Origin: Anaerolineae bacterium
GTDB lineage: Bacteria > Chloroflexota > Anaerolineae > JAFGEY01
Length of the DNA: 34,768 nt
Direction of reading: 5' to 3'
Assembly (NCBI GenBank): GCA_016929775.1
Contig: JAFGIE010000141.1
Span: forward strand, 1-34,768
Below, piece by piece: positions 16,762 through 24,935 of this stretch. The position numbers were made by a program, and so were the translations under genes. How positions within the stretch are numbered: the stretch's first letter is position 1; every line of letters begins with the position of its first letter. Below the pieces are notes generated by a model. The model saw only the letters and a program-made list of their open reading frames with translations. It did not search any database and was not told the origin of the DNA.

Positions 16762-16833
16762 CGCATGTACCCCCTCTCAGCGCGCACGAACAGCGCGAAT
16801 ATCACAGATCTTGCCGCAAAACATCGCAGACGT

Positions 16834-16884
16834 TCGTAGTTGCGGCTTCAGCCGCCCAAGAGACCGCTAAAGCGATTACTACCA
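16834..16884. repeat. Imperfect palindromic intergenic element
   Basis: The left half TCGTAGTTGCGGCTTCAGCC and the right half GCTAAAGCGATTACTACCA are imperfect inverse copies. The left half also contains the perfect short repeat GCGGCT-TC-AGCCGC. It lies in the gap between the end of the long aromatic operon and the aldo/keto reductase gene. It looks like a REP/MITE-type dispersed element, but no second copy occurs in this window. Confidence 0.45.
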
Positions 16885-16935
16885 ACCATTGTCCTACCCC
16901 GGCGCATCTGAGGTATGTCGTTCACAGCCGCCGGG

Positions 16936-17523
16936 TCAGATGTACGCCTCGCCCTCCAGCCGGATCTCGGCGATGTGCCCTGCCGCCAGGTAGCGGGAAA
17001 TGGCCTCCACCTCTCTGCGCACCCGACGGGCGACCTCGGGGTCGCGCTCCCATCCTGTGCGCGGGAAGCCGGGTGGCTCGTATGTGACCGCATAGTAGCG
17101 GGCGCCCGCCGGGAAATGGCGGCGCAGGGTCATCAGCGCGCGCCGGCTGTGATACCACTTGGCCACCGCCACGACCGCCGCGATCGCGCCGGTGCCGATC
17201 TGCGCCTCGATCGCGCGCCGGGCACAGGTCACATTCTCCAGCGTGTTGGCCGACTCTTGCTCGACGATCACCGCCTCACCGGGCACGCCCTGGTCGAGCA
17301 GGATCTGGAGGTGGGACAGCGACTCGCAGCGACCGTCGATCGCGTTGTACCCGCCGGTCAGGATCACATAGCGCACCACGCCGCGGCGGTAGAGGCCGGC
17401 AGCGATGCGCGCGGGATCGGGATGCCGCGTGCCAAAGACGAACGCCAGGTCCGCCCGCTGCGGCGGCGCCTCGACCGCCAGGTAGCGGGCGATCTCGTCT
17501 GGGGTGCGCGGGTCGGCGCTCAC
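16936..17523 (-). CDS. DUF218 / YdcF-like protein
   Basis: A 195-residue protein of the DUF218 (YdcF/SanA/ElyC) family, a Rossmann-like fold whose members are tied to envelope or polysaccharide functions but mostly uncharacterised. Family features seen: LAFVFGTRHPDPARIAAGLY, a strand YVILTGGYN, a downstream conserved Glu region (GVPGEAVIVEQESANTLENV) and AVAKWYHSRRALMTLRRHFP. No signal peptide or membrane helix is evident, so a cytosolic location is likely. GTG at 17523 overlaps the stop of the flavodoxin-fold gene (GTGA), implying translational coupling. It is the last gene of the aromatic operon; its link to aromatic metabolism is unknown. Confidence 0.82.
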   Translation of the reverse strand: MSADPRTPDEIARYLAVEAPPQRADLAFVFGTRHPDPARIAAGLYRRGVVRYVILTGGYNAIDGRCESLSHLQILLDQGVPGEAVIVEQESANTLENVTCARRAIEAQIGTGAIAAVVAVAKWYHSRRALMTLRRHFPAGARYYAVTYEPPGFPRTGWERDPEVARRVRREVEAISRYLAAGHIAEIRLEGEAYI

Positions 17524-18134
17524 CGCTCTGGCGCGCCGTGCGCGCGCGGGAAAGCCTGGTGCACCATCTCTGCCACCTCGTCCAGCCACACCTGGCGCTG
17601 CTCCGGCGTGCTGGTCACGACCACGCCGAACATGCGGCGCTGGACCTGCTGCACGCCGCACAGGCGGAGGATGCAGTCTTCCCACAGCGCCTGGAGCGGA
17701 TCGCCAAAGACGCGCATCTCGCGCTCGTGCGGCGTATTGGACGTATTGTAGACGAGTGCGGTCCGCGCGGCAAGCAGGCCGATGGGCACGCCCTCCCCAC
17801 TGTCTCCCTCGGTAAAGGCATAGGCCACGCCCGGGCGCAGCACGCGGTCGATCCATCCCTTCACGATTGCGGGCGGCTGCCCCCACCAGTTGGGGTGCAC
17901 GATCACGATCCCGTCGGCGGAAGCGATCTCGTCGCAGTGGCGGGCGAGGAGCGGGTCGAGCGCGGCGTCCCGCGGGATCTCTAGAGCGGGTAAGATCAGG
18001 TCGAACCCCTCGGCATAGAGATCGTGGCAGCAGACCGCGTGCCCGTCCGCGCACAGCGTGCGTCGCGCCGTCTCGGCGACGGCGTGGTTGAAACTGCCCC
18101 GGCGCGGGTGGCCCAGGATCAGCGAGACGCGCAT
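17520..18134 (-). CDS. Flavodoxin-fold NAD(P)H-quinone/flavin oxidoreductase
   Basis: A 204-residue protein of the NQO1/MdaB/KefF-type flavodoxin-fold family, which uses bound FMN or FAD to pass electrons from NAD(P)H to quinones or free flavins. Motifs: LILGHPRRGSFNHAVAE at the N-terminus (flavin phosphate site), HDLYAEGFDLILP, VIVHPNWWGQPPAIVKGWID with RVLRPGVAYAF (isoalloxazine/substrate loop), and ALVYNTSNTP. The ATG at 18134 lies inside aroC and the genes overlap by 16 bp, so expression is tightly tied to chorismate synthase, an enzyme that needs reduced FMN. A flavin-reducing role for AroC is a reasonable inference, not shown. The stop overlaps the DUF218 gene. Confidence 0.85.
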   Translation of the reverse strand: MRVSLILGHPRRGSFNHAVAETARRTLCADGHAVCCHDLYAEGFDLILPALEIPRDAALDPLLARHCDEIASADGIVIVHPNWWGQPPAIVKGWIDRVLRPGVAYAFTEGDSGEGVPIGLLAARTALVYNTSNTPHEREMRVFGDPLQALWEDCILRLCGVQQVQRRMFGVVVTSTPEQRQVWLDEVAEMVHQAFPRAHGAPER

Positions 18135-19297
18135 CCCAGGTTCCTCAGCACCTCGTCCACGCTGTCGCCGCCGCTCTTTTCGAGGAGCGCATCCGCCAGG
18201 GTCCAGGCGACCATCGCCTCGCCGACGACCGAGGCGGCAGGCACGGCGCACACGTCGGAGCGCTGGTACTGCGTATCAGCCGGCTCGCCCGTCGCCAGGT
18301 CAACCGAGCGCTGCGGCGCGATCGTAGTCGGGATCGGCTTCATCGCCGCGCGCACGACGATCGGCATCCCGTTGCTCATCCCGCCCTCGATGCCGCCCGC
18401 GCGGTTGCTCGCGCGGGTCACGCCGGCGCGGTTGCTGGCGCGGGTCACGCTCGCCGCCCCTCCGCTGGCTCCAGAGACAGGCACAAAGGCGTCGTGCACC
18501 TGCGTGCCGGGCATGCGCGCATTTTCGAAGGCGGGCCCGATCTCGACCCCCTTGATCGCCTGAATCCCGATCAGCGCCGCCGCCAGGCGCGCGTCGAGCC
18601 GCCGCTCCCAGTGCACGTAGCTGCCGAGGCCCACGGGCGCCCCGGTGGCGCTGACGACGAACACGCCGCCCAGCGAGTCGCCTCCCGCGCGCGCGGCATC
18701 GATCGCGGCGCGCATCTCGGCTGCGGCGCGCGGATCCGGGCACCGCACGTCGCTCTCTTCCGCCAAGCGCCACAGCTCCGCATCTGGCAGGTCGGGCACG
18801 TGGGCGACCACGCCGCCGACTGCCGTCACGTAACTGCCCACCGCGATCCCCGCCTCGGCGAGGAGAAGGCGGGCTAACGCGCCTACCGCGACCCGCGCCG
18901 CCGTCTCGCGCGCGCTGGCGCGCTCGAGCACTGGGCGCGCGTCGTCGAAGCCATACTTGACCATGCCCGCATAGTCGGCGTGCCCCGGGCGAGGCACGGT
19001 CAGCGGGGACAGGTCGCCGCTAGCCCAGCGCTCGCGCCAGTTGGCCCAGTCACGGTTGTCGATCCGCAGCGCGACCGGCGCGCCGGTCGTCTGCCCGCCG
19101 ATCACGCCGCCCACGATCTGGACGTGGTCGCGCTCGATCGCCATCCGTCCCCCGCGCCCGTACCCCCCCTGGCGGCGCCGCAGGTCACGGTCGATCGCCG
19201 CCGCGTCGACGCGCAGCCCGGCGGGCAGTCCCTCGACGATCGCCGTCAGGCAGGGCCCGTGCGATTCGCCCGCCGTCAGGTAGCGCAGTACGCTCAC
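18119..19297 (-). CDS. aroC: Chorismate synthase
   Basis: Last common step: converts EPSP to chorismate, requiring reduced FMN. The 392-residue product begins LRYLTAGESHGPCLTAIVEG, then RRQGGYGRGGRMAIERD, the block from FSG-type GGQTTGAP to PRPGHADYAGMVKYG, and RASARETAARVA, all diagnostic. GGIEGGMSNG followed by PIVVRAAMKPIPT forms the active-site end. An unusual feature is a tandem 9-residue repeat (VTRASNRAG at 284-292 and 293-301) just before that motif. The GTG start at 19297 follows GAGGAGGGG and lies 1 bp after the aroE stop. The 3' end overlaps the reductase gene by 16 bp. Confidence 0.96.
   Translation of the reverse strand: MSVLRYLTAGESHGPCLTAIVEGLPAGLRVDAAAIDRDLRRRQGGYGRGGRMAIERDHVQIVGGVIGGQTTGAPVALRIDNRDWANWRERWASGDLSPLTVPRPGHADYAGMVKYGFDDARPVLERASARETAARVAVGALARLLLAEAGIAVGSYVTAVGGVVAHVPDLPDAELWRLAEESDVRCPDPRAAAEMRAAIDAARAGGDSLGGVFVVSATGAPVGLGSYVHWERRLDARLAAALIGIQAIKGVEIGPAFENARMPGTQVHDAFVPVSGASGGAASVTRASNRAGVTRASNRAGGIEGGMSNGMPIVVRAAMKPIPTTIAPQRSVDLATGEPADTQYQRSDVCAVPAASVVGEAMVAWTLADALLEKSGGDSVDEVLRNLGCASR
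18394..18447. repeat. 27-bp in-frame tandem duplication inside aroC
   Basis: Two adjacent 27-bp units, 18394-18420 and 18421-18447, differ at only two positions. Being a multiple of three, they keep the frame and duplicate nine residues (VTRASNRAG). The usual family sequence has a single such block before GGxEGG. Confidence 0.9.
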
Positions 19298-19298
19298 C

Positions 19299-20195
19299 CT
19301 ACCCCTCCTCGTCCCCACGCGGCGCATCGAGCGCAGCCTCGCACGCCGCGCGCATCACGTCTGCCGGGGGCCACTGCCCGGTCCACATCTCGAAGGAGAG
19401 CGCCCCCTGTGCGATCAGCATCCCCAGCCCGTCGATCGCGGGCGCCCCAGCGGCGCGCGCCTGGCGGAGCAGCCGGGTCTCCAAGGGGCGGTAGACCAGG
19501 TCGCAGACCGCCAGATGAGCGGGCAGCGAACGGTCGTCGGGCCAGATCGACGCCTCGACGTGAGGCCACATGCCCAGCGTCGTCGTGTTGACCAAGAGGT
19601 CTGCCTCCTGGGCGGCGCGGACCAGGGCATCCGGCGTCAGCGCGCCCCAACGTAGGCGCGTGCTCCCGGCGCCCGGAGCGAGGTCCTCGACCAGCCGCGC
19701 GGCGCGCTCGGGGGTCCGGTTGAGCACGCTGACCCGCGCCGCACCCGCGCCACACAGCCCGTACACGACGCCGCGAGCGCCGCCCCCGGCGCCAACGACC
19801 AGCACGCGCCTGCCTTGCGGCTCGAAACCTCCCTCGCGCAGAGCATAGGCGAACCCCTCGACGTCGGTGTTCTCGCCGCGCAAGGCGCACGCCCCCTCCG
19901 CGTCGCGATCGACGATCACCGTGTTCACGGCGCCGAACTGCCGCACGCGCGCCGGAATGGCGTCGAGGTACGGGATCACGGCTTCCTTGTGGGGCACGGT
20001 GACGTTCACGCCGCGGAAACCGAGCGCCCGCAGCCCGGCGATCGCCTCCCCAACTTGGCCCGGGAGAACCGGGAAGGCCAGATACCGCCAGTTGAGGCCC
20101 AGCGCGTCAAAGGCTGCGTTGTGCATCGTGGGCGAGAGGCTGTGCGCGATCGGCCACCCGATCACGCCGACCAGTCGCGTCTGTCCGTCGATCAT
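19299..20195 (-). CDS. aroE: Shikimate dehydrogenase (NADP+)
   Basis: Reduces 3-dehydroshikimate to shikimate with NADPH. The 298-residue protein has the substrate site PIAHSLSPTMHNAAF, the catalytic Lys in NVTVPHKEAV, AVNTVI, and the Asp in GENTDVEGF. The nucleotide loop is VVGAGGGARGVVYGL, followed by NRTPERA, VNTTTLGM and IDGLGMLIAQGALSFEMWTG. ATG at 20195 overlaps the tyrS stop (ATGA) and its own stop lies 1 bp before aroC, so translation is coupled on both sides. NRT in the second half of the cofactor site fits NADP preference. Confidence 0.96.
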   Translation of the reverse strand: MIDGQTRLVGVIGWPIAHSLSPTMHNAAFDALGLNWRYLAFPVLPGQVGEAIAGLRALGFRGVNVTVPHKEAVIPYLDAIPARVRQFGAVNTVIVDRDAEGACALRGENTDVEGFAYALREGGFEPQGRRVLVVGAGGGARGVVYGLCGAGAARVSVLNRTPERAARLVEDLAPGAGSTRLRWGALTPDALVRAAQEADLLVNTTTLGMWPHVEASIWPDDRSLPAHLAVCDLVYRPLETRLLRQARAAGAPAIDGLGMLIAQGALSFEMWTGQWPPADVMRAACEAALDAPRGDEEG

Positions 20196-21439
20196 GGCTG
20201 CTCCAGCTCGGCGCCTGTGCGCCCCTCGGCGCGCGCCAGGCGGACGTAGCCGCGCCTGCCCACCTGTACCACCGTCCCATCGCGGATGGGCACCGACGCA
20301 GCCACGTCCTCTACCGGGTCGCCGTCCACGCGGACCCCGCCTTGCGTCACCAGGCGCCGCGCCTGGCTCTTGGTCGGCGCCAATCCCGCATCGACCAACA
20401 GCTCGATCAGCGGCATCTCTGCGTGCGGCGTGCGGTAGACGGGCATCTCGGCGGGCGGCTTGCGCTCGCGATGGACACGCCGAAAATGTCGCTCGGCCCG
20501 CGCTGCTGCTTCTTGACCATGGTACCTGGATACGATCTCGCGCGCAAGTCGCATCTTGGCCTGCATCGGATCCAGGCTCCCGTCCGCCAGTCCACGCTCC
20601 ACGGCGGCGACCTGATCGGCCTCGAAGCGGGTGACCAGGGTGTAATAGTTGACCATGGCGTGATCGGGGAGGCGCATCACCTTGCCGTACATGTCATTCG
20701 GCGGCTCGTCGATCCCGATCACGTTGCCCGCCGACTTGGACATGCGCGCGTGCCCGTCGGTGCCCACCAAGATCGGCAGCGTGAGGACGACTTGTGGACG
20801 CTGCCCATAGTGCTCCTGCAGCCTGCGCCCAGCCAAGAGGTTGAAGAGCTGCTCGGTGCCCCCCACCTGCACGTCCGCCTCGAGGGCAACTGCGTCATAG
20901 CCTTGCAGCAAGGGGTAGAGGGCCTCGTGCACCCAGATCGGGTCGCCGCGCCGCTGACGCCGCGCCAGGCGGTCCTGGGCCAAGATCTGCTGCAGCGTAA
21001 AGCAGGAAGCGAGCTCGACCACGTCGGCGAGGGTCAGACCGGCAAGCCACTCGGCGTTGTAGCGGACCGTGGTCCGCTGGGGGTCGAGGATGCGATACGC
21101 CTGCGCGGCATAGTTGGCAGCCTTGGCTGCCGCTTCCTCCGCCGTTTGCTGTGGGCGCGGCGTGTCCCTGTCACTGGGATCGCCGATCACGCCGGTGAAC
21201 GTGCCGATCACAAAGGTCACCTCGTGTCCCAGGTCCTGGAACTGGCGCAGCTTGACCATGGTCACAGTGTGGCCCAGGTGCAGGTCGGGAGCGGTCGGGT
21301 CATAGCCGCAATAGACGCGCAGCGGACGCCCCTCGCCCAACCGCTCGCAGAGTTCGGCGGTCATCACCTCCAGGATCTGGTCGTCACCATAGTCGATCCC
21401 GCGCATCAGGATCGCCATCTGCTCGTCTACCGTGTGCAC
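20192..21439 (-). CDS. tyrS: Tyrosyl-tRNA synthetase
   Basis: Charges tRNA-Tyr. The 415-residue class I synthetase has YCGYDPTAPDLHLGHTV with HLGH at 54-57, EALYPLLQGYDAVAL, and DVQVGGTEQLFNLL. The KMSKS loop is present as RMSKS in GHARMSKSAGNVIG. The C-terminal S4 RNA-binding domain (LIELLVDAGLAPTKSQARRL, then GGVRVDG) is complete. The GTG start at 21439 has AAAGGAG upstream. It is embedded in the aromatic biosynthesis operon, downstream of the Phe/Tyr-codon attenuator, so its level should respond to tRNA charging. No T-box lies in the 36-bp gap before it. Confidence 0.95.
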   Translation of the reverse strand: MHTVDEQMAILMRGIDYGDDQILEVMTAELCERLGEGRPLRVYCGYDPTAPDLHLGHTVTMVKLRQFQDLGHEVTFVIGTFTGVIGDPSDRDTPRPQQTAEEAAAKAANYAAQAYRILDPQRTTVRYNAEWLAGLTLADVVELASCFTLQQILAQDRLARRQRRGDPIWVHEALYPLLQGYDAVALEADVQVGGTEQLFNLLAGRRLQEHYGQRPQVVLTLPILVGTDGHARMSKSAGNVIGIDEPPNDMYGKVMRLPDHAMVNYYTLVTRFEADQVAAVERGLADGSLDPMQAKMRLAREIVSRYHGQEAAARAERHFRRVHRERKPPAEMPVYRTPHAEMPLIELLVDAGLAPTKSQARRLVTQGGVRVDGDPVEDVAASVPIRDGTVVQVGRRGYVRLARAEGRTGAELEQP

Positions 21440-21475
21440 CGTTCCACTCCTTTCCGCTGAAACAGCAGACCGCTC

Positions 21476-22708
21476 CTAAGCGCACTGCTCCTCGAACGCG
21501 ACGCGGCGCACGAGGTCCAGCCACTCGAGCGGCATGTACAACAGGTCCCAGGAAAGCGCCAATCCATCGACGCCCGCGCGCACGAGGGCGCGCAGGTCAC
21601 CTTCGATCTGTGCGTCCTCGAGACGCGTCACGCCCTCGATCGCCACCAGCTCGATCCCGGCGAGCAGGACGCGCACGCCAGCCCCCCGCGCACGGCGCGC
21701 CTCGCCAGCGAGGGCATCCGCCGCCAGTCCACGCGCGCGCAGCACGGCGCGCGAGGACGGGAGCGGCAGGCGTGCCGCGCGAGAGAGCACATCGAGCACG
21801 TGCGACGCGTCCCCGCCCGCGGCAACCAGCCAGTCGGCGAGCGCCAGCAGCTCGAACGGCAGGCCCGCTGGCCCATCGGTGTGACCATACGACATGGTCT
21901 TGATCCACGCGCCGCAGGCATCCAGCGCACCGAGGTCCTGCCCGACCGCCCAAGCCAGGGCAGGCGAGAAGCAGTCGAGCCCTACCTCGAGCCCGCGCGC
22001 GTGGAGCTGCGCCGCAGCGCCACGGACGGCGCGGGTCACGCTGCGCGCCCGGAAGCGGGCATAGCGGTTCAACGTGGCGAGGTCGGGATCACCGCTGGGC
22101 GCCGTGGGCCCCGGCGTGCTCTCGGGGTCGAGCAGCGCGCGCACCACGTCCTCCACACGCGACCGGTCCCCGAGCAGGCCCCGCGTCCGGCGGCGCACAT
22201 CCTGGAGGTCGATCCCGTCCTCCGCCGCGGCGCGCTGGCAGTCGGGGCAAAAGCACGCCAGGGCGCGCGCGGGCGCAGCCAGCGGCGAGGGGAAGCGGAT
22301 GCGATCGAGGAACATGCCGTCGTAGCAGCCCGCGTCGCACAGCGCGTCGAGCCGCGCCGCCACGGCTTCGCGCACCGCGGGGCGGTTGGGGCAGACAAAC
22401 GTGAACTCGGGCATGCCGCCGAAACCGGGAACGCGCTCTCCCGACAGGCCGATCGTCTGCCACTCCGGGCGCGGCACGAGGACCCCATCACCGGTGAGGA
22501 GAGGATGCCAGCGGTAGAGACGCGCACCGGCGCGTGCCGTCTCGGCGCGGCACGCGTCGACCACCGCCGGCGGGAGGTTCCAGCCGAGCAACACGTGCGT
22601 CAGCGGCAGGCGCGCGAATGCCGCGCGCAGGCGCGCAGCAGCCCGCTCCGGCGCGATGCGCGCCGCTTCTGGCCCGTCCTCGAGGTACTGGATCGCCAAC
22701 CACTTCAT
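21476..22708 (-). CDS. Putative TIM-barrel glycoside-hydrolase-like protein
   Basis: A 410-residue protein I cannot name precisely. It looks like a (beta/alpha)8 hydrolase-like fold: beta-strand ends carrying HVLLGWN, RLYRWHPLL, FTFVCPNRP, GMFLDRIRFPSP, VGLDCFSP, WIKTMSYGH, VRVLLAGIELV and GLALSWDLLYMP resemble the 'GHL' putative glycosidase families. A CFCPDCQ motif with close cysteines follows the DRIRFP strand and is typical of those proteins. No signal peptide is seen, so it is probably cytosolic. The ATG at 22708 is 4 bp after the aroA stop. Its place among aro genes is unexplained. Confidence 0.6.
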   Translation of the reverse strand: MKWLAIQYLEDGPEAARIAPERAAARLRAAFARLPLTHVLLGWNLPPAVVDACRAETARAGARLYRWHPLLTGDGVLVPRPEWQTIGLSGERVPGFGGMPEFTFVCPNRPAVREAVAARLDALCDAGCYDGMFLDRIRFPSPLAAPARALACFCPDCQRAAAEDGIDLQDVRRRTRGLLGDRSRVEDVVRALLDPESTPGPTAPSGDPDLATLNRYARFRARSVTRAVRGAAAQLHARGLEVGLDCFSPALAWAVGQDLGALDACGAWIKTMSYGHTDGPAGLPFELLALADWLVAAGGDASHVLDVLSRAARLPLPSSRAVLRARGLAADALAGEARRARGAGVRVLLAGIELVAIEGVTRLEDAQIEGDLRALVRAGVDGLALSWDLLYMPLEWLDLVRRVAFEEQCA

Positions 22709-22712
22709 CGCT

Positions 22713-24026
22713 CTACCCCTGGCGGATCGCGCGCAACACCCCGTCGAACCCGGGGAACGAGTCCGCCACGCAGTCGACCCCCTCGACCGTGGTCTGCCCC
22801 TCGGCGATCAGGCCTGCCACAGCCAGCGCCATGCCCAGCCGGTGGTCGCCGTGGCTGTGCACCCTGGCGCCGCGCAGTGTGGTTGGCCCGTGCACGCAAA
22901 AGCCGTCGGGCCGAGCTTCGATCTGCGCGCCCATCTTGCCCAGCTCCTCGACCACGGTCGCGATCCGATCGGTCTCTTTGACGCGCAGCTCCGACGCGTC
23001 GCGTACCACCGTTTCGCCCTCGGCTTGCGTGGCGGCGACCGCCAGGACCGGGAACTCGTCGATCATGCGGACCACGGTATCGCCGTCCACCTCCACGCCG
23101 TGCAACCGCCCGGCGCGGACGGCGAGATCGCCCACCGGTTCGCCGCTCGCGCGACGCACGCACCGCACCTCGACGTACGCACCCATGCGCTGCAGCACGT
23201 CGAGCAGCCCGGTGCGGGTCGGGTTGACGCCGATCCCGGCGAGGGTCAGGGTCGAGCCGGCGACGACGAGCGCAGCGACCAGCAGGAACGCCGCCGAGCT
23301 AAAGTCGCCCGGCACGTGGAGCGACAAGGGCGCGAGGGACCTGGGGCCCGGGGGGTGGAGCGTGACGTCCAGCCCGTCGACCTCGATCTGGACCCCCATG
23401 GCGCTCAGCATGAGCTCGGTGTGGTCACGCGCGGGCCCGCACTGCCGGACCACGGTCGGCCCATGAGCGTACAGCCCGGCAAGGAGCAGCGCAGACTTGA
23501 CCTGCGCGCTGGCGACGGTCAGGCGCAGGTCGCTGCCGTGGAGCGCGGCGCCGCGCACGATCAGCGGCGCGTGCCCCTCCTCGTCGACGATGTCCGCGCC
23601 CATCTCGCGCAGGGGCCCCGTCACACGCCGCATCGGGCGGCGGACCAGCTGCGGGTCGCCGGTCAGGATGGTGTCGAACGCCTGTCCGGCGAGGATCCCG
23701 GACAGGAGGCGCATGGTCGTGCCCGAGCGCCCGCAGTCGAGCGGTGCGGTGGGGGGCGTGTAGCCGCGCAGCCCCCGCCCGTGGACCGCGATCGAGGTCT
23801 CGCCGCGCATCTCGACGCGGACGCCCAGCGCGTGCAAGCAAGCCAGCGTCGCCATGCAGTCGCCGGAGGGCAGGAACCCCTCAACCTGGGTGACCCCTGC
23901 GGCGAGGCTGCCCAGCATGAGCGCGCGATGCGAGATCGACTTGTCGCCCGGCACGCGTACTTGGCCTCCCAGGCGCGCCGCCGGGGCGATCGCCCACGTA
24001 TGTGCCTGATCGCTCGATACAGACAT
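22713..24026 (-). CDS. aroA: 5-enolpyruvylshikimate-3-phosphate synthase
   Basis: Transfers the enolpyruvyl group of PEP to shikimate-3-phosphate. The 437-residue protein has the six-fold beta-alpha-beta layout and the family motifs VRVPGDKSISHRALML, LPSGDC, SGTTMRLLSG, TGDPQLVRRPMRR, VASAQVKSALLLAGLYA, VPGDFSSAAFLL, IDEFPVLAVAA, LRVKETDRIA and GDHRLGMALAVAG. The PEP/glyphosate loop reads DCGRSGTTMR, with Arg where most enzymes have Asn (GN[AS]GT). The ATG at 24026 lies 18 bp after tyrA, and the stop is 4 bp before the TIM-barrel gene. Confidence 0.96.
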   Translation of the reverse strand: MSVSSDQAHTWAIAPAARLGGQVRVPGDKSISHRALMLGSLAAGVTQVEGFLPSGDCMATLACLHALGVRVEMRGETSIAVHGRGLRGYTPPTAPLDCGRSGTTMRLLSGILAGQAFDTILTGDPQLVRRPMRRVTGPLREMGADIVDEEGHAPLIVRGAALHGSDLRLTVASAQVKSALLLAGLYAHGPTVVRQCGPARDHTELMLSAMGVQIEVDGLDVTLHPPGPRSLAPLSLHVPGDFSSAAFLLVAALVVAGSTLTLAGIGVNPTRTGLLDVLQRMGAYVEVRCVRRASGEPVGDLAVRAGRLHGVEVDGDTVVRMIDEFPVLAVAATQAEGETVVRDASELRVKETDRIATVVEELGKMGAQIEARPDGFCVHGPTTLRGARVHSHGDHRLGMALAVAGLIAEGQTTVEGVDCVADSFPGFDGVLRAIRQG

Positions 24027-24044
24027 GGCTCGCCCTCCCTCTCC

Positions 24045-24935
24045 CTACGGGAACATCTCTCTCCGCTTCTCGCGGATCGCCGACAGCGCCGTGCGCAGCT
24101 GTTCCTCGTCGCCCTCGGCGATCATGTCGCGCAGCCAGGCGAGCTTGGACAGGCAGACCCCAGCTGCCTTGACCACCTCGTCGCGGTTGGTGAGCAGGAT
24201 GTCGAGCATCATGGTCACGTCGCTGCCCGCCACGCGTGACGTATCGCGATAGCCGCCGGCGACGATCTCCCAGGCGAGGGGGTCGGGCGACGTCGTCTCG
24301 TCTGCAGTGCTGACCAGCGCGCACGCCAGCAGGTAGGGCAAGTGACTGACCGTGGCGACGAGGTAATCCTGGCGTGGGGCCTCGACGATCAGCGGGGTCG
24401 CGCCGACTGCCGCCACCAGCGCCCTTCCGAGTGCCAACGCGCGCGGCGAGGTGCGCGCGAGCGGCGAAAGGATAAAGGTACGGCCCACATAGAGCGCCGG
24501 GTCGGCGACCTCGATGCCGGACTGTTCCTTGCCACACATCGGGTGCGCGCCCAGGGGTTGGACGTGCGGGGGCAGATCCGCCATGGCGTTGACAATCTCC
24601 GCCTTGGTGCTGCCCAGGTCCATCAGCAGGGCCCCAGGCGCCAGGCGCGCGGCGATCGACGCCATGTGCTGCAGGATCGCACGCACCGGCATGCTCAGGA
24701 TCACGATGTCGGCGCCAGCGAGGCCCTCCCCCAGGTCGATCGTCGCCGCATCGACCAGCCCCCGCGAGAGCGCCGCTTCCACGGTCGCCGTGCGCCGCGC
24801 AACGCCGACCACGCGGCGGCAGCACCCGCGCAGCGCCCCGGCAAGCGAGGCGCCCATCAACCCCAGGCCCACGATGGCAGCCTGCGCCTGCGCCAGCGCC
24901 TCGACCCTCACCTCGGCAAAGACGGGGTCGCTCAT
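24045..24935 (-). CDS. tyrA: Prephenate dehydrogenase
   Basis: Oxidative decarboxylation of prephenate to 4-hydroxyphenylpyruvate on the Tyr branch (arogenate use is also possible). The 296-residue protein has the NAD site [36 protein letters not shown], and the substrate block [14 protein letters not shown] with the catalytic His. [12 protein letters not shown] and [12 protein letters not shown] follow. No C-terminal ACT domain is present and the length fits the single-domain class, so feedback control by Tyr may rest with AroF and attenuation. The start ATG overlaps the aroF stop (ATGA). Confidence 0.94.
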   Translation of the reverse strand: MSDPVFAEVRVEALAQAQAAIVGLGLMGASLAGALRGCCRRVVGVARRTATVEAALSRGLVDAATIDLGEGLAGADIVILSMPVRAILQHMASIAARLAPGALLMDLGSTKAEIVNAMADLPPHVQPLGAHPMCGKEQSGIEVADPALYVGRTFILSPLARTSPRALALGRALVAAVGATPLIVEAPRQDYLVATVSHLPYLLACALVSTADETTSPDPLAWEIVAGGYRDTSRVAGSDVTMMLDILLTNRDEVVKAAGVCLSKLAWLRDMIAEGDEEQLRTALSAIREKRREMFP

